Shown here: positions 21,280 to 31,400 of the stretch, piece after piece
How positions within the stretch are numbered: position 1 is the first letter of the stretch
How the letters are laid out: each line of letters begins with the position of its first letter
Origin: Trichostrongylus colubriformis
Taxonomy: Eukaryota; Nematoda; Chromadorea; Rhabditida; Trichostrongylidae
Reading direction: 5' to 3'
Assembly: GCA_963978905.1 (NCBI GenBank)
Contig: OZ022256.1
Location: 38,054,001-38,118,000, forward strand
DNA length: 64,000 bases
Notes under the pieces: generated by a model
What the model saw: only the letters and a program-made list of their open reading frames with translations
The model's database searches: none
What the model was told of the DNA's origin: nothing
Translations under genes and position numbers: made by a program

Positions 21280-22551
21280 ATGCGAGGAGAACGCTTCGAC
21301 GCCAAAGATTTCCGCTTTCTCGCTAATATTCAACGCAACCCGAACCCGCTAGAGCTAAGGATCGATCTGGGCGTGACATGGGAAGAACTTAGAGAACAAT
21401 ATGAACAAGCGAAAAAACTGGATGCGTCCTGGCTTCGGCATTTGATGAACACCACGCATTCCTATGCTCACGAGAGAGAGAATGTCCTGCTCGTCATCAG
21501 CTTCCTCAGGACAGCACTCACAACAAAAGAAAGCCTTCTACGACTCACACAACGTTTCGTGCTTCATGACGGAATTCATCTCATGCTGTGTCAAGTCGGC
21601 AAGTTTCCGCGACAAGACAGAGAAAAATGGGAGGGGCAAAAAACGGAAGAAAAGATCGACCTAGATAGCGTCATAGTGGAAACCGACAAAACCATACGGA
21701 CAATCGAGAAAATTATCGATGAGATCGAGTTTGAGATAAGCGAGGCGAAAAAATCTCTTCAAAGAGGTGAATGCCGCTCCCAAAATGACATGGACACGCC
21801 ACTGAAGAACCCAAACTCCGACAGGAAACCCGAAGAAGAAGTAGCGAAAGAGTTGGAACGAATGGAAATAGAAGTTGAGCCTCGGGAGACTTACGATATG
21901 GAGATCGTACCACAAGAAGAACCACATCGCTTCCCAGAACAGCAACCAGAGAAGCGAGAAGAAGTCTCAAACGCTCAAGAACTATCCGACGAAGACTATT
22001 TAATTCAGCTAATTCGCGAGAGCTCGGGAGAAAATGAGGAACAGAAGGTCAATAGCCAAGAAGATCCACAGAACATGTGCCAACAAATGCGCTCAATTCA
22101 AGAGATCGGTAAAGACCTGGACGAGCTGGAACGTGGTTTACGCCTACTTCCTACTCGAAGAATCGGAGAAAACTCATCAGACATAAAACCATGGGTCAGA
22201 TGCGCCTTCTGCTGGAGACAAGGCATGCATTACTCCGATTCGTGCCCTGACTTCCCCGATGGCAACCAGCGATACCGGCTCATTCGACAAGACGGCAAAT
22301 GCGTCTACTGTCTAGAAAGGTGCAGTCCTTACGTGGAGTGCCGTGAAAAAGGAAGGGCGTGTTGGTATTGTGGGATAGTAAAAAACACGATTTTGAGGTT
22401 TCTGATTCCAAGAGACAGTGGGCATCATCGGTCATTATGCACTATACCGAACTCGAAAGGAAGGATAAGAGACGCTATCGAGGATATCAGACAAGAGCTG
22501 CATGAAGCATTAAAGGCGGCCAACAGAAACTCTTCCGCCCCGGGAGTGTAG
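21280..22551 (+). CDS. extra ORF with coiled coil and gag-type Cys/His array
   Basis: The 423-residue frame lies between the envelope and the 3' LTR. The first 270 residues are highly charged and helical, rich in Glu. From about residue 308 comes CAFCWRQGMHYSDSC, then CVYC, further cysteines, and GHHRSLC, the same array as in 3857-4546. This is the multi-knuckle nucleocapsid pattern of BEL gag rather than an envelope or polymerase domain. A 16-residue insertion before GHHRSLC is absent from the short element. The stop TAG lies within the first bases of the 3' LTR (TGTAG). A second gag-like gene downstream of the envelope is not usual for BEL elements. It could be an RNA-binding accessory protein or a gag captured from another element. 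Confidence 0.7.
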   Translation: MRGERFDAKDFRFLANIQRNPNPLELRIDLGVTWEELREQYEQAKKLDASWLRHLMNTTHSYAHERENVLLVISFLRTALTTKESLLRLTQRFVLHDGIHLMLCQVGKFPRQDREKWEGQKTEEKIDLDSVIVETDKTIRTIEKIIDEIEFEISEAKKSLQRGECRSQNDMDTPLKNPNSDRKPEEEVAKELERMEIEVEPRETYDMEIVPQEEPHRFPEQQPEKREEVSNAQELSDEDYLIQLIRESSGENEEQKVNSQEDPQNMCQQMRSIQEIGKDLDELERGLRLLPTRRIGENSSDIKPWVRCAFCWRQGMHYSDSCPDFPDGNQRYRLIRQDGKCVYCLERCSPYVECREKGRACWYCGIVKNTILRFLIPRDSGHHRSLCTIPNSKGRIRDAIEDIRQELHEALKAANRNSSAPGV

Positions 22552-23077
22552 CAAAAGCTACCTTAATCAATGTCAGAAGTCGATTGCTGTGAGTCACCGA
22601 ACGGCTTATCACCGTTCGCATCTAAATGCATAGTCGCAGTAGGTTTAGTTTTAGCTTGAGAAAAGGGGGCAATCTCTCAAAACATATTTTCTCTATTTCT
22701 TATGAAGGTTTAGGTTTAGCTTGAAAAGGGGGCAATCTCTCAAAACATAAGGTCTTTATCTCCTGTTATAATCACATTTTTTAGATTTTGTTCTGCGCGA
22801 TGGCCGTATAAAAGATGGTGATGTCAATGGTAAGGAGGCCTGTTCGCTCCAGTCTCATCACGTCCGTCTTTCTCAACGGCTTCTTCTAGACCCGCAATAT
22901 CTGGGACAATATTCTACTTCAATATCGCAGCAGAGCTACCGTCCGGCTGATCAGTGATAGTGGGGATCTTTAGAATCAAATAAATATTCAGCTAATTGCC
23001 TTTGCTCAAGTTACTTTGAAGGTATCACCGCGTGGCTACTCAAAGAGTATTTGGCGAGCAACCTTAGAGTTACTATA
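22547..23077 (+). repeat. 3' LTR of the BEL element
   Basis: 531 bp, nearly identical to 15383-15978 apart from one missing 65-bp unit and a few substitutions. No polypurine tract precedes it (CCGCCCCGGGAG), although purine runs occur inside the LTR. Confidence 0.9.
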
Positions 23078-23165
23078 TAGCAGAACGAAAACCTTGTGCT
23101 GCTTTCTTCCATTACTTACTTCAATTCTCTCCTCTTTCTGTTCCTCTCTCTTTACTGTATTACAG

Positions 23166-23420
23166 AGGGAGCCAAAAAAAGTAGTGTTTCTTTTCCACTT
23201 TCACCCTACTTCAATCGAACTTCAGCAAATTCTGACGAGGTATTTCCATCTCCCAATTTAAGAACACACCTCGTACTATCACTAAACTCCGTGAGAGCCT
23301 TCTGCACGAACAGGATCAGGAGATTATTCCGAGTGAACATGATGTGTCACCTCAACACAGCGAAATCGGAGATTTAGTCGCCCTCGTTCAGAAAATTGCT
23401 GAGGTCTATTCACTGGGTAC
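23166..23420 (+). repeat. dispersed repeat, copy 2 of 2
   Basis: Matches the reverse strand of 8040-8262. One frame is open for roughly 75 codons, including IIPSEHDVSPQHSEIGDLVA. It starts just after a TATTACAG acceptor-like site and lies about 90 bp beyond the BEL target duplication. Confidence 0.5.
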
Positions 23421-24089
23421 TCAAGTGGATTCCTATTGTGGTGTTCCTAAACATTCGTTTTTTCTGCGTTCCCAGCTCCGTTAGTTCCCAAGAACCAGAA
23501 CGTGCCATTACCACTGAAACCCCACCGGAGGAAGGTTTGAGGCATAAAAAATGATTTCGGATTATAGCAGCGTTGTTCGGCAGCAAGAGCTCTGTGACTC
23601 CCACGAACCGAAGGACTAATTTTTAGGAATCTTCTCACAAGACACCTTCCATGGAAACTGGCTCCTCGGTTTTGAGCGGACCTTGATACCGTTAGTGCTC
23701 TGAAGCCTGACTGCGCCGACTGAAGGCTCCGCATTTTGTTGAAGTTGGAAGTAGAAAAATTCTCAGCTTGCTTCTGATTCTAAAGGAAGATTTCGGGAAT
23801 GTTTTTTCCAGTACTTTTATCTCTTCCCTTTCCCTATATTTTGTATACATGGCGGATGTGAGTCGTGCGCAAAATTACTTTTTTTTTGGCAACCCCTGTA
23901 GATTGGAGCATAAGTCTTGCGAGACTGCCCAAATTCATCGTGGTTTCAGTGCTCTCGAATTTTAGCAAGTTTAATTGCCTCAGTGAGTTAGAGAATGCTC
24001 AGGTGATTTTCTTACGATGTACATGAGGTGGCCTTGCTACATTGCAGCAAGAATCGGCTCCAACTCATAATCCCAAGTATTTATAAACC
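23421..24089. other. intron sequence, no gene seen
   Basis: Only short frames without motifs are present. No splice-supported exon was found. Confidence 0.5.
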
Positions 24090-24121
24090 CATCCTACTAT
24101 ATATAATTCGATAAGTATGTC

Positions 24122-24148
24122 TGCGTGTGTGTGTGTGTGTGTGTGTGT
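24122..24148 (+). repeat. TG dinucleotide run
   Basis: About 12 uninterrupted TG units followed by CCGTCTGTCTGTC. It is part of the head of the satellite fold-back element. Confidence 0.9.
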
Positions 24149-24299
24149 CCGTCTGTCTGTCACGAAATTCATATCTCGCGTCGCAGCAAAGCTGGGAAGC
24201 TGAATTTTACAAATGATATAGGGGGTGGTAAGGGGACCTAGGCGGTGGTGGTTCGAAAGTGATAGCAGCTGATACACGCTGATAAGGAGCCTTAAAAGG

Positions 24300-25460
24300 C
24301 GAAAGTCACCAACGTCGTTTCGGCTTTCGGGTTGAACCTAGAGCGCTGATACTCTTGGGTGTTCTGCAGCGTGGGGCGGGAACATTAATGGTGGGTGACC
24401 CGCATTGATAACGGTTGATAAGATTTGATAAGGTGCATAAAAAGGCTAGAATCGTCGAATCAGTTTCGCTTTTCGGGTTGATCCCAGAGCGCCGATATTC
24501 ATAGGTGTTCTAAGGCTTGAGACAGGGACATTAATGGTGGGTGATCCAAATTGATAAGGGTTGATAAGATTCGATAGAAGCGCAAAAAGGCTAGAGCCAT
24601 CGAATCCGTTTCGCTCTTCGCATTGATCCTGGAGCGCTTACACTCATAGGTTTCTAGAAGGGTGGGCCAGGGACATTAATGGTGGGTGATACAAATTAAT
24701 AATGCTTGATAAGATTTTATAAGGAGCCTTAAAAGAAAGTCACCAGAGTCGTTTCGCCCTTCGGGTTGATCCTAGAGCGCTGACACTCTTGGATGCTCTG
24801 TAGGATGGGGCGGGAACATTAATCGTGGGTAGCTCGCATTGATAACGGTCGATAAGATATGATAAGGAACGTGAAATGGCTAGAGTTGTTGAATCCGTTT
24901 CGCCTCTCGCGTTGGTCTAAGAGCGCTGACACTTATAGGTGTTTAGCAGGATGGGTCAGAGACATTAATGGTGGGTGATACAAATTGGTAATGGTTGATA
25001 AGATTTGATGAGGAGCGCAAAAGGCTAGATTCGTCGAATCCGTTTCCCTTTTCGCATTGGTCCCGGAGCGTTCATACTTACAGGTGTTTTGCGGGGTAGG
25101 ACGGGGACAGAGTGGTGGGTGACTCGCATGGATAACGGTTGATAGGATCTGATAAGGAGCGCCAAAAAGCTAGAGTTGTCGAATCCGTTTCGCTTTTCGC
25201 ATTGGTCCCGCAGCGTTCATATTCACAGGTGTTTTGCGGAGTGGAACGGGGACATTGTTGGTGGCTGAACCAAACTAAGAATGGCTGCTAAGATTTGATA
25301 AGGAGCATGAGAAGGCGAATGTCGTCGGATTCGTTTCGCCTTTCGCGTTGATATAAGGGTGCTAACACTCATGGGTGTTTAGCAAAGTGGGATGGGGACA
25401 TCGATAGTGGGTGATCCAAACCGATAAGATACATGAGAATTAATTAGGAACGTGAGAAGG
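24300..25460 (+). repeat. 145-bp tandem satellite array
   Basis: ACATTAATGGTGGGTGA or a close variant recurs at 24382, 24528, 24673, 24816, 24962, 25107, 25252 and 25398, a spacing of 143-146 bp. Each unit also has TTGATAAGATTTGATAAGGA and a CCGTTTCGC block. Confidence 0.9.
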
Positions 25461-27250
25461 AAAATGTCACCAAGGCCGATACGCTTTTGCGGCCAGCACT
25501 CGAATGTTCACATTCGCAGGTATTGTAGAGTGCAGGGACCCCAATGGTACTGTTGGGTATAGGGTCCCAGTGATAACGGCTTACGGTGGCTGATAAGAAC
25601 CGTTAGGAATCGGATGGGATGAAATACTTCACATCGCTTGATACTACTATACGACCGCTTTAGCAAAAGCGTCTGATGCTCAGTGTCAATAGGTGAACAT
25701 ATTTCGTTTATGTTCTGATATCACTGGCAGATGTATCGACAGCTGAATTGCCTTGCATTCGAAAAAATGATGCATTTCTTTTGATACTGCGATCTACATT
25801 GATAACCATGATGCAACTTATATTTGTGATAGCAAAGCAAACGATTCACTCGGAATCATTCTCTAATGCGGTACTGGCAGCAACACTGGGTATCGACAGC
25901 TAAACTATGCAAAATTGCAAATAGTGAAGCAGGTTTACGAAAACGATAAACATCGACAATCGGGATATGGATCTACCATTCATGTGTAGGAATTGGATGC
26001 TCAGCAAGTGAACAATTTGTTACCGATGGATGCAACTGGATACAAAACTATCGATGTCCGAACTATCCAAACTCCAAATGATGACCTAAACCAGTTGGCT
26101 CGCGCACACTACTGCGCGCGATTCGTTTCGATGACGTGCAAAACGGATTCGATGCAAAGACTCAAGTATAATAACACCGAAATGCTTTTTATCACGCCGT
26201 CTTCTCTACTTTTGTCTAAATAAATAGCTCAGCTGAAAGCAATGGAAAGGAAATTCCCGCTCAATTTCATACACAACTGTGGTCGGGCCGATCAAATCCA
26301 TTTTGCAAAACATGGCCATGAATCGCGCGCAGAAGTGTGCGCGAGCCAACTGGTAGTTTATAACAAGTGTCTTCGGGATCCATACTAGGGAATCAGCTGC
26401 TATCATTCATTATTTATTCACCTGGACAGATTGATATTCTCAGAAGGTTGAAAGTGAATCCGAACGTCATCACGCCATAAGTGAAAGCAATACTTACTCT
26501 ACCTAGACGAAGATTAACAGTCTATCAAATGGCCACAACTTCACGAAATTGTAAGCAGCTGGGATAGCTTATCAGCTCAATCAGTCAGATAAGGCAGTAA
26601 TATGAATGGCTAGGGACCTTCGTTACGCTATTCTTGAGTGAAAGAAGATCTCAAGACATTATAATTGGAGATGAAAGCCGGACACTATCTGTCAACCAGG
26701 AGAAGGTTTACTTCCAGCAGGGTAATGAGAGCTCGTCTCTATGTGTGGCAATGGCTGGACTTGAAATCAGATCTGTTTGCTCCAGAAGTTCTTAGGGATG
26801 CCCCAATTAGAGTCGTACAAGCCAGCGCTGCTGTAACGACTAGTGCTTGTGATAAACATCTCCAGAAACATGCCAACACTTGCCACTTCTCAAAAAGCAG
26901 CTGATTTGTCTTCCAGCAGTTCTACGTATGGCAGCAGGCTGCAAAGATAGGTTGGGATTGAAGAAGGAGCTTTGAAGTTCCGCTCCATCCTATACATTCT
27001 CCCCATCATTGAGGTCCCTGTCTCGCTCTGCAGCGCACCTATGAGTGTCTCCAAGATCAAAGCAGAAAGCGAAACGGATGTAGCGACTTTTGCTTTCTGA
27101 CGCTACTTATTCATGCTTAACAATAGGCGTCACTGGCGCCCCCGTTCCAACCCTCATATCATTTGTATAATGAAATTCAGGGTCCCATCATTGCTTTGGG
27201 GCGCGATATGAAGTTCGTGACAAACAGACAGACATATACACGGATTATAC

Positions 27251-28165
27251 TGGGTTCGGTAAAAGTATGGACCGCCGGGTGTTGCAAGTGTTCCGATTTC
27301 TAGAGGTCGGCACCGAATTGGGTCACCGCGCGCGGCGACGCTTCGCAAATTGTCCGAATGGTGGCGCGTCCTGCCATCTGGGCTCTCTCAGGTTTGCCTA
27401 AGCCTTTTTAGGGAGGAGCTTGGCAGTGTGTTTTCACCTGTCTCTACCTGATTGCAATCCGCCGAGCAAACTGACCTGACCTCACCAGTCGGAACACTTG
27501 CACTCCACCCATAGACCGCCCTGCAAAACCTCACCGTATTAAAGAAAACGATGGTTTAATATATATTCAACCGGTATAGGGGTCATTCCTGGCCATCTTT
27601 TCAGAATATGTTCCCAAAATGCGATGCGAATGGGAACCTCTACACTTCATGGCGGAAATTCATGGGGTTACCTTCCTTCTTATTATTATGGTGAAGTTTC
27701 ATCATGCAGTCAATACTTTTCGCGCCTGTATGCAGTAGGATATCATAGAGAATTCGAATTTCACCATTTGACCACGAAGTACCGTTGTTTTCATACTGAG
27801 GATACTCTTCTCAAACTTGCGGTATGTGGCTTGAGGCACAAAATGGAGAGATTTTCGTCGCACTGGGCTGGTGATAGCACTCATTGGATCAGGTCACCAA
27901 CGAGGCAGCTGCTTTGCCTTATAGCTCGTGGTCAGTCCATAGCACATCGAGACCAGCAAAAAACTCTCACACGTTGTGGCACAATCCACGTGGCGCGATG
28001 ACCCTTGCGACTCGAAAGCCACAGTCTTCAATATTTTCAAGAAGTTGAAATCAGTTTTCACTGATAAGGCGAAAGTGAGCATGGCAGATAGCGCATTGCT
28101 TGACACTTCTTGCAATGATACCGAAGCACACATTACAAGAAGTAAGAGGAAGAATCCATTCTTAC
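27251..28165. other. intron sequence, no gene seen
   Basis: Includes a moderately GC-rich stretch at 27270-27400. No exon with matching phase to follow 28166-28307 was found here. Confidence 0.45.
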
Positions 28166-28307
28166 CCCTTATCGCCGTCCGGACAAGTTCGGTTGCTTTT
28201 GGACAGTTACACACAGCTTCGACTGCGTTCTCCTCTTCATGTTTTTTCAGTGTGCAGTTGGAGGCGTTCATACAACTGTAGCTGGCGCACGGAGATCGAA
28301 TATCGCA
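28166..28307 (-). CDS. EGF-repeat protein gene, 142-bp exon
   Basis: The acceptor is CCAATTTACAG and the donor AAGGG/GTAAGA. Its first codon, TGC, follows in phase 0 from 33590-33749, so the join reads WIGER-C and closes the previous EGF module. The exon then carries SPC, YSC, SNC and VCNCP, i.e. C1 to C5 of another EGF module with an acidic loop (KHEEENAVEA). It leaves one base. The intron upstream is 5.3 kb and contains the nested MITE at 31401-33315. Confidence 0.85.
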
Positions 28308-31300
28308 CTGTAAATTGGACATTAACCTTGCAAAACTCAGAGATACTCACTCTGCTATGGGCTTAGTAGCTCTCAACATTTTCAAGGAGTTTGGAATCTT
28401 ATCAAGTAAAAAGTGACGTAAGGTGAAACACCCTCTTCTTGAAATGAAACAGTGGTCGCACCATGATTGGAGGTTGGTGGAGTATAATAGTTGTCTATTA
28501 CAATAAGATCGACTAAATGATTACAGACTCAAGGTCGCTTCTTAATTTTTGATAGCCGCACAATTCAGCTTATTTTTCATCGATTTTTCTACCTAAATCC
28601 GAAAACTGCCCTCAGCACCTATTACGCACTCATGTGTTCAAAACTAACTCAGCAACTAACAGCTATTTCTATAGGCTGCGTTTCAAACAATCAAGCATAT
28701 GTATGATGTTCGCATAATTAAAAGAAACGATTGAAAGCTTGAAAAGAATCTGTAAAAGTAAATGCGACATGACATCGTCGTACGGTCGACAACGTGTCAA
28801 GGTTGGTACATATTTGGACTGTCTAAGCTTTTGAAGTGAAGTGAAGCCGGTTTGCTTCAAGAAGTTACAGTAGCATGGGGAGGATGACAGTAGACAAGAG
28901 GCGCGCAAACCGGAAATTCCCCTTTGTTAAATGTAGGGGACTCTATAAAGTGGCGCTAGGAGAACTCTCCTTCAGAACTGTACAACCAGGGGAACTTCAG
29001 AACTCTACAACCAGGTCATGACCCCACAGGGATTGCGCCACCGCCTGCTCAATGGACACTTCTGACGCACACCTGCGACTACATCTGGCTACTAATACCG
29101 AAACAAACATACGCTAGGCCTCTGTCCACTAATTCTCGTTGGGGGGGGGGGGGGAGGGAAGGGTCATATTAGGTCCGCTGGCACGGAGGTCGTAATCCTG
29201 GCAGTCAGAGGTCAGCAGTAACAAATGAAATCTCCCAGGCTGAAGGTCCAAAAAACTAAGGAAAGATAGGATGAAACTGACTAGTTGGGCTGAAATGTGA
29301 AAGAAATAGGTAAAATAATATTCACTGAAAAATCTCGAAGGGCATACAAGGCCGTAGGCTTCGCCCTGCCAGCCGTAATTGAAATGGACATACAAAAGGA
29401 GCACTCCGCAAACAGTAAATAAGATGGGACACAAAAGTTTCAAGTTAACGCTCAAGACGTTAGGGAGGGTAGTGTACGAGCTGACGCAGAAGATAAATAC
29501 AGTTGAAGAGCACGCTGATCCTCAGTCTTCTTGGAAATGAACCAGACATCAAGCTTCTGTAACCATGTATGTATGTATTACTTATGCTGTGCTGCAGGAT
29601 CGCACTGCGAAAAGATAAACTCTATGCGCTTGGTTACAGATTCTTAATACTTCGATGGCAGATCACAATCGTCAAACGACTAGAAGAATAGTCATCCTTG
29701 AACCTGACCCGATGCAACAATCCCCTTTCCACTGGTTCTCTGACAACGCAAACACGTACAGCACCCTCCGACAAGCATTGACTGGCGTGAAGCGCTTTAC
29801 TTACCTACAAATTACAGCATGAATCAATACGAAGCCATGGGATGAAATGTGGAACGCTAGTGGTGTGCTACCTTTAGTCTTACAACGACTGCAAACACGT
29901 ATAGTGGTGCTAGCGAGCCACTATGTTAATCGCAAAGCGTTTGTATTCATTTATATTGTGAATGAAGTTCTCATGCAAAGCACATCCCACTAAGCGCCAC
30001 GACCACTCGCCCTCTCACCGCTCTTCCTGCTCTTCTGAGGGTGGGTACCCTTATGTCAGGACTTCGCACGACGACAACAGGCGTGCTACGCAGTGTGTGC
30101 GAGCTATGCGCACCGCGGTTGTTGGGCCTTAGAACGATTACACGCTTTTGCTAAGGGCGTGATATGACAGAATTGTGATCGGTCCGGGACCCAACAATAT
30201 GGCGCCTTTAGCTCGTCCGCCTTGCTTCGCTTGCGATATGCCGCGGTGCGACAACCCCTCTTCTGAAGGCAAGGGATGTGTTGGAAGCATTGGAGACACA
30301 ATGGATCATTTTTCCTCAGTACTTCGACGATGAGAAGTTTTCGCTCGACTGACTGCCTCCGATATGGATTCGTCCTTTTTGAAGGTATGGTGTACTTTCA
30401 GGGAGTTTGGAAAGCAGCCATCTTGCAGATCCCGCATCGGAGCCCCGCACTCACAATGTCTTGTTTGATGGAGGTTGCGGCTATTCGAAGAGATGCACTT
30501 CGAAACTTCCCAAATTTTCCCCCTACTGTATTTCCATCTGGAGAACTCGAGAATTAAGCGGCCATTTGGGAAACCAAGTAACCAGTAGGTTATGCTATGG
30601 GAGTCAATATGAAAACAGTTTTCATTAATTGGAAAGGTTCAGTTGTAAAAAGTTTCTTGCACAATTACAATCAATCGTACGTCTTTTTTCCACGTACTAG
30701 CCACTGCTGCTAGCAAAGTCAAACTCCATGAGAAGTTTGTTTCTTCCACGGTTTGAGCGTCTTAGCACCCTTATGACTTACTGCCGTGCCACAAATGGGT
30801 TAGAACACACGGACCGGCCCTCAGTGAAGAGTTTGCATGCACTAGGGTTGTGGATGGAATTCTTTGCATGGTGTATCCCAAAACAAGGCCGACTGGCGCC
30901 GCCTTTTCTTCGGTCCTTGTGGGCAAAGAACGTGTGCCGGAAGCATTTTGGGCACACTGGATCATGTTTCATAATGGTTGATGTCAAGATTCCCTCATAT
31001 CAGAGAAATAATTTTTTGTCAAAATGTTTTAGATCTGGTTTCCCTCTTTTTTAACGCATGCCATGATTCCAGCAGTCATTAGAAAGCTGCAGCCTCATGG
31101 ATCTTGCTTGCGAAATTTGGCCCATGAGACTGCGTTCAGGTGAAGTTACGACCATTTGTGGTGAGGCATCTTGGACTTTCATCAAATTTTCCTTAACAAA
31201 GTTTGCACTTGGAAACTACGTCTCCACAAGAGAAACTGCTGTCAGTAGGTCAGGGTCAGCGAGTCATCATAAATGCACTTTACACCACTTCAAAATATTT

Positions 31301-31398
31301 TTGAATATTAAAATATTAGATATTAAAATTATAAAAGTTGTGAATAAGATTTTAAATATTACGATAAACAAAATGTTCTTCACAAAATATCAATAATA
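28308..31398. other. intron sequence with repeat fragments, no gene seen
   Basis: There is a run of about 17 G at 29138-29154. A diverged copy of the fold-back family is at roughly 29820-29995 (AAGCGTTTGTATTCATTTAT block). A loose direct duplication spans 30270-30330 and 30930-30980 (GGAAGCATT...ACACTGGATCA). An AT-rich tract lies just before 31398. No exon was found. Confidence 0.5.
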
Positions 31399-31400
31399 TA

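Larger units (their letters stand above)
15383..23077 (+). mobile_element. Tas-like BEL/Pao element with envelope, lacking RT
   Basis: LTRs at 15383-15978 and 22547-23077 begin TGTAGCAAAAGCTACC and are flanked by the target duplication TAGCA (15378-15382 and 23078-23082; ATAGCA also fits). The order is LTR, tRNA-Gly primer site, gag, integrase, envelope, extra Cys/His ORF, LTR. BEL elements with phlebovirus-like envelopes are known from nematodes (Tas, Cer types; family knowledge). The whole protease, reverse transcriptase and RNase H block expected between the gag knuckle and integrase is missing, so this copy cannot copy itself. It lies antisense within an EGF-gene intron. Confidence 0.9.
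24090..27250. repeat. fold-back element built on a 145-bp satellite, copy 1
   Basis: The left end starts near CCTACTATATATAATTCG and runs into a TG-rich tract and CGTCGCAGCAAAGCTGGGA. An array of 145-bp units follows (24300-25460), then a tail (25640-25700) and a core that folds back on itself (26086-26150 against 26275-26350, sharing the CGCGCACAC/GCGCGCGATTC block). At 27160-27245 the head motif appears inverted. The same parts occur at 58010-60745. No protein is encoded. Confidence 0.65.

Noticed and set aside
16224..22551. Four independent host genes
   Set aside because: All lie between matching LTRs with one target duplication and form one BEL element.
24300..25460. CRISPR-like array
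   Set aside because: Units are contiguous 145-bp satellites without short repeats separated by unique spacers, and the DNA is eukaryotic.
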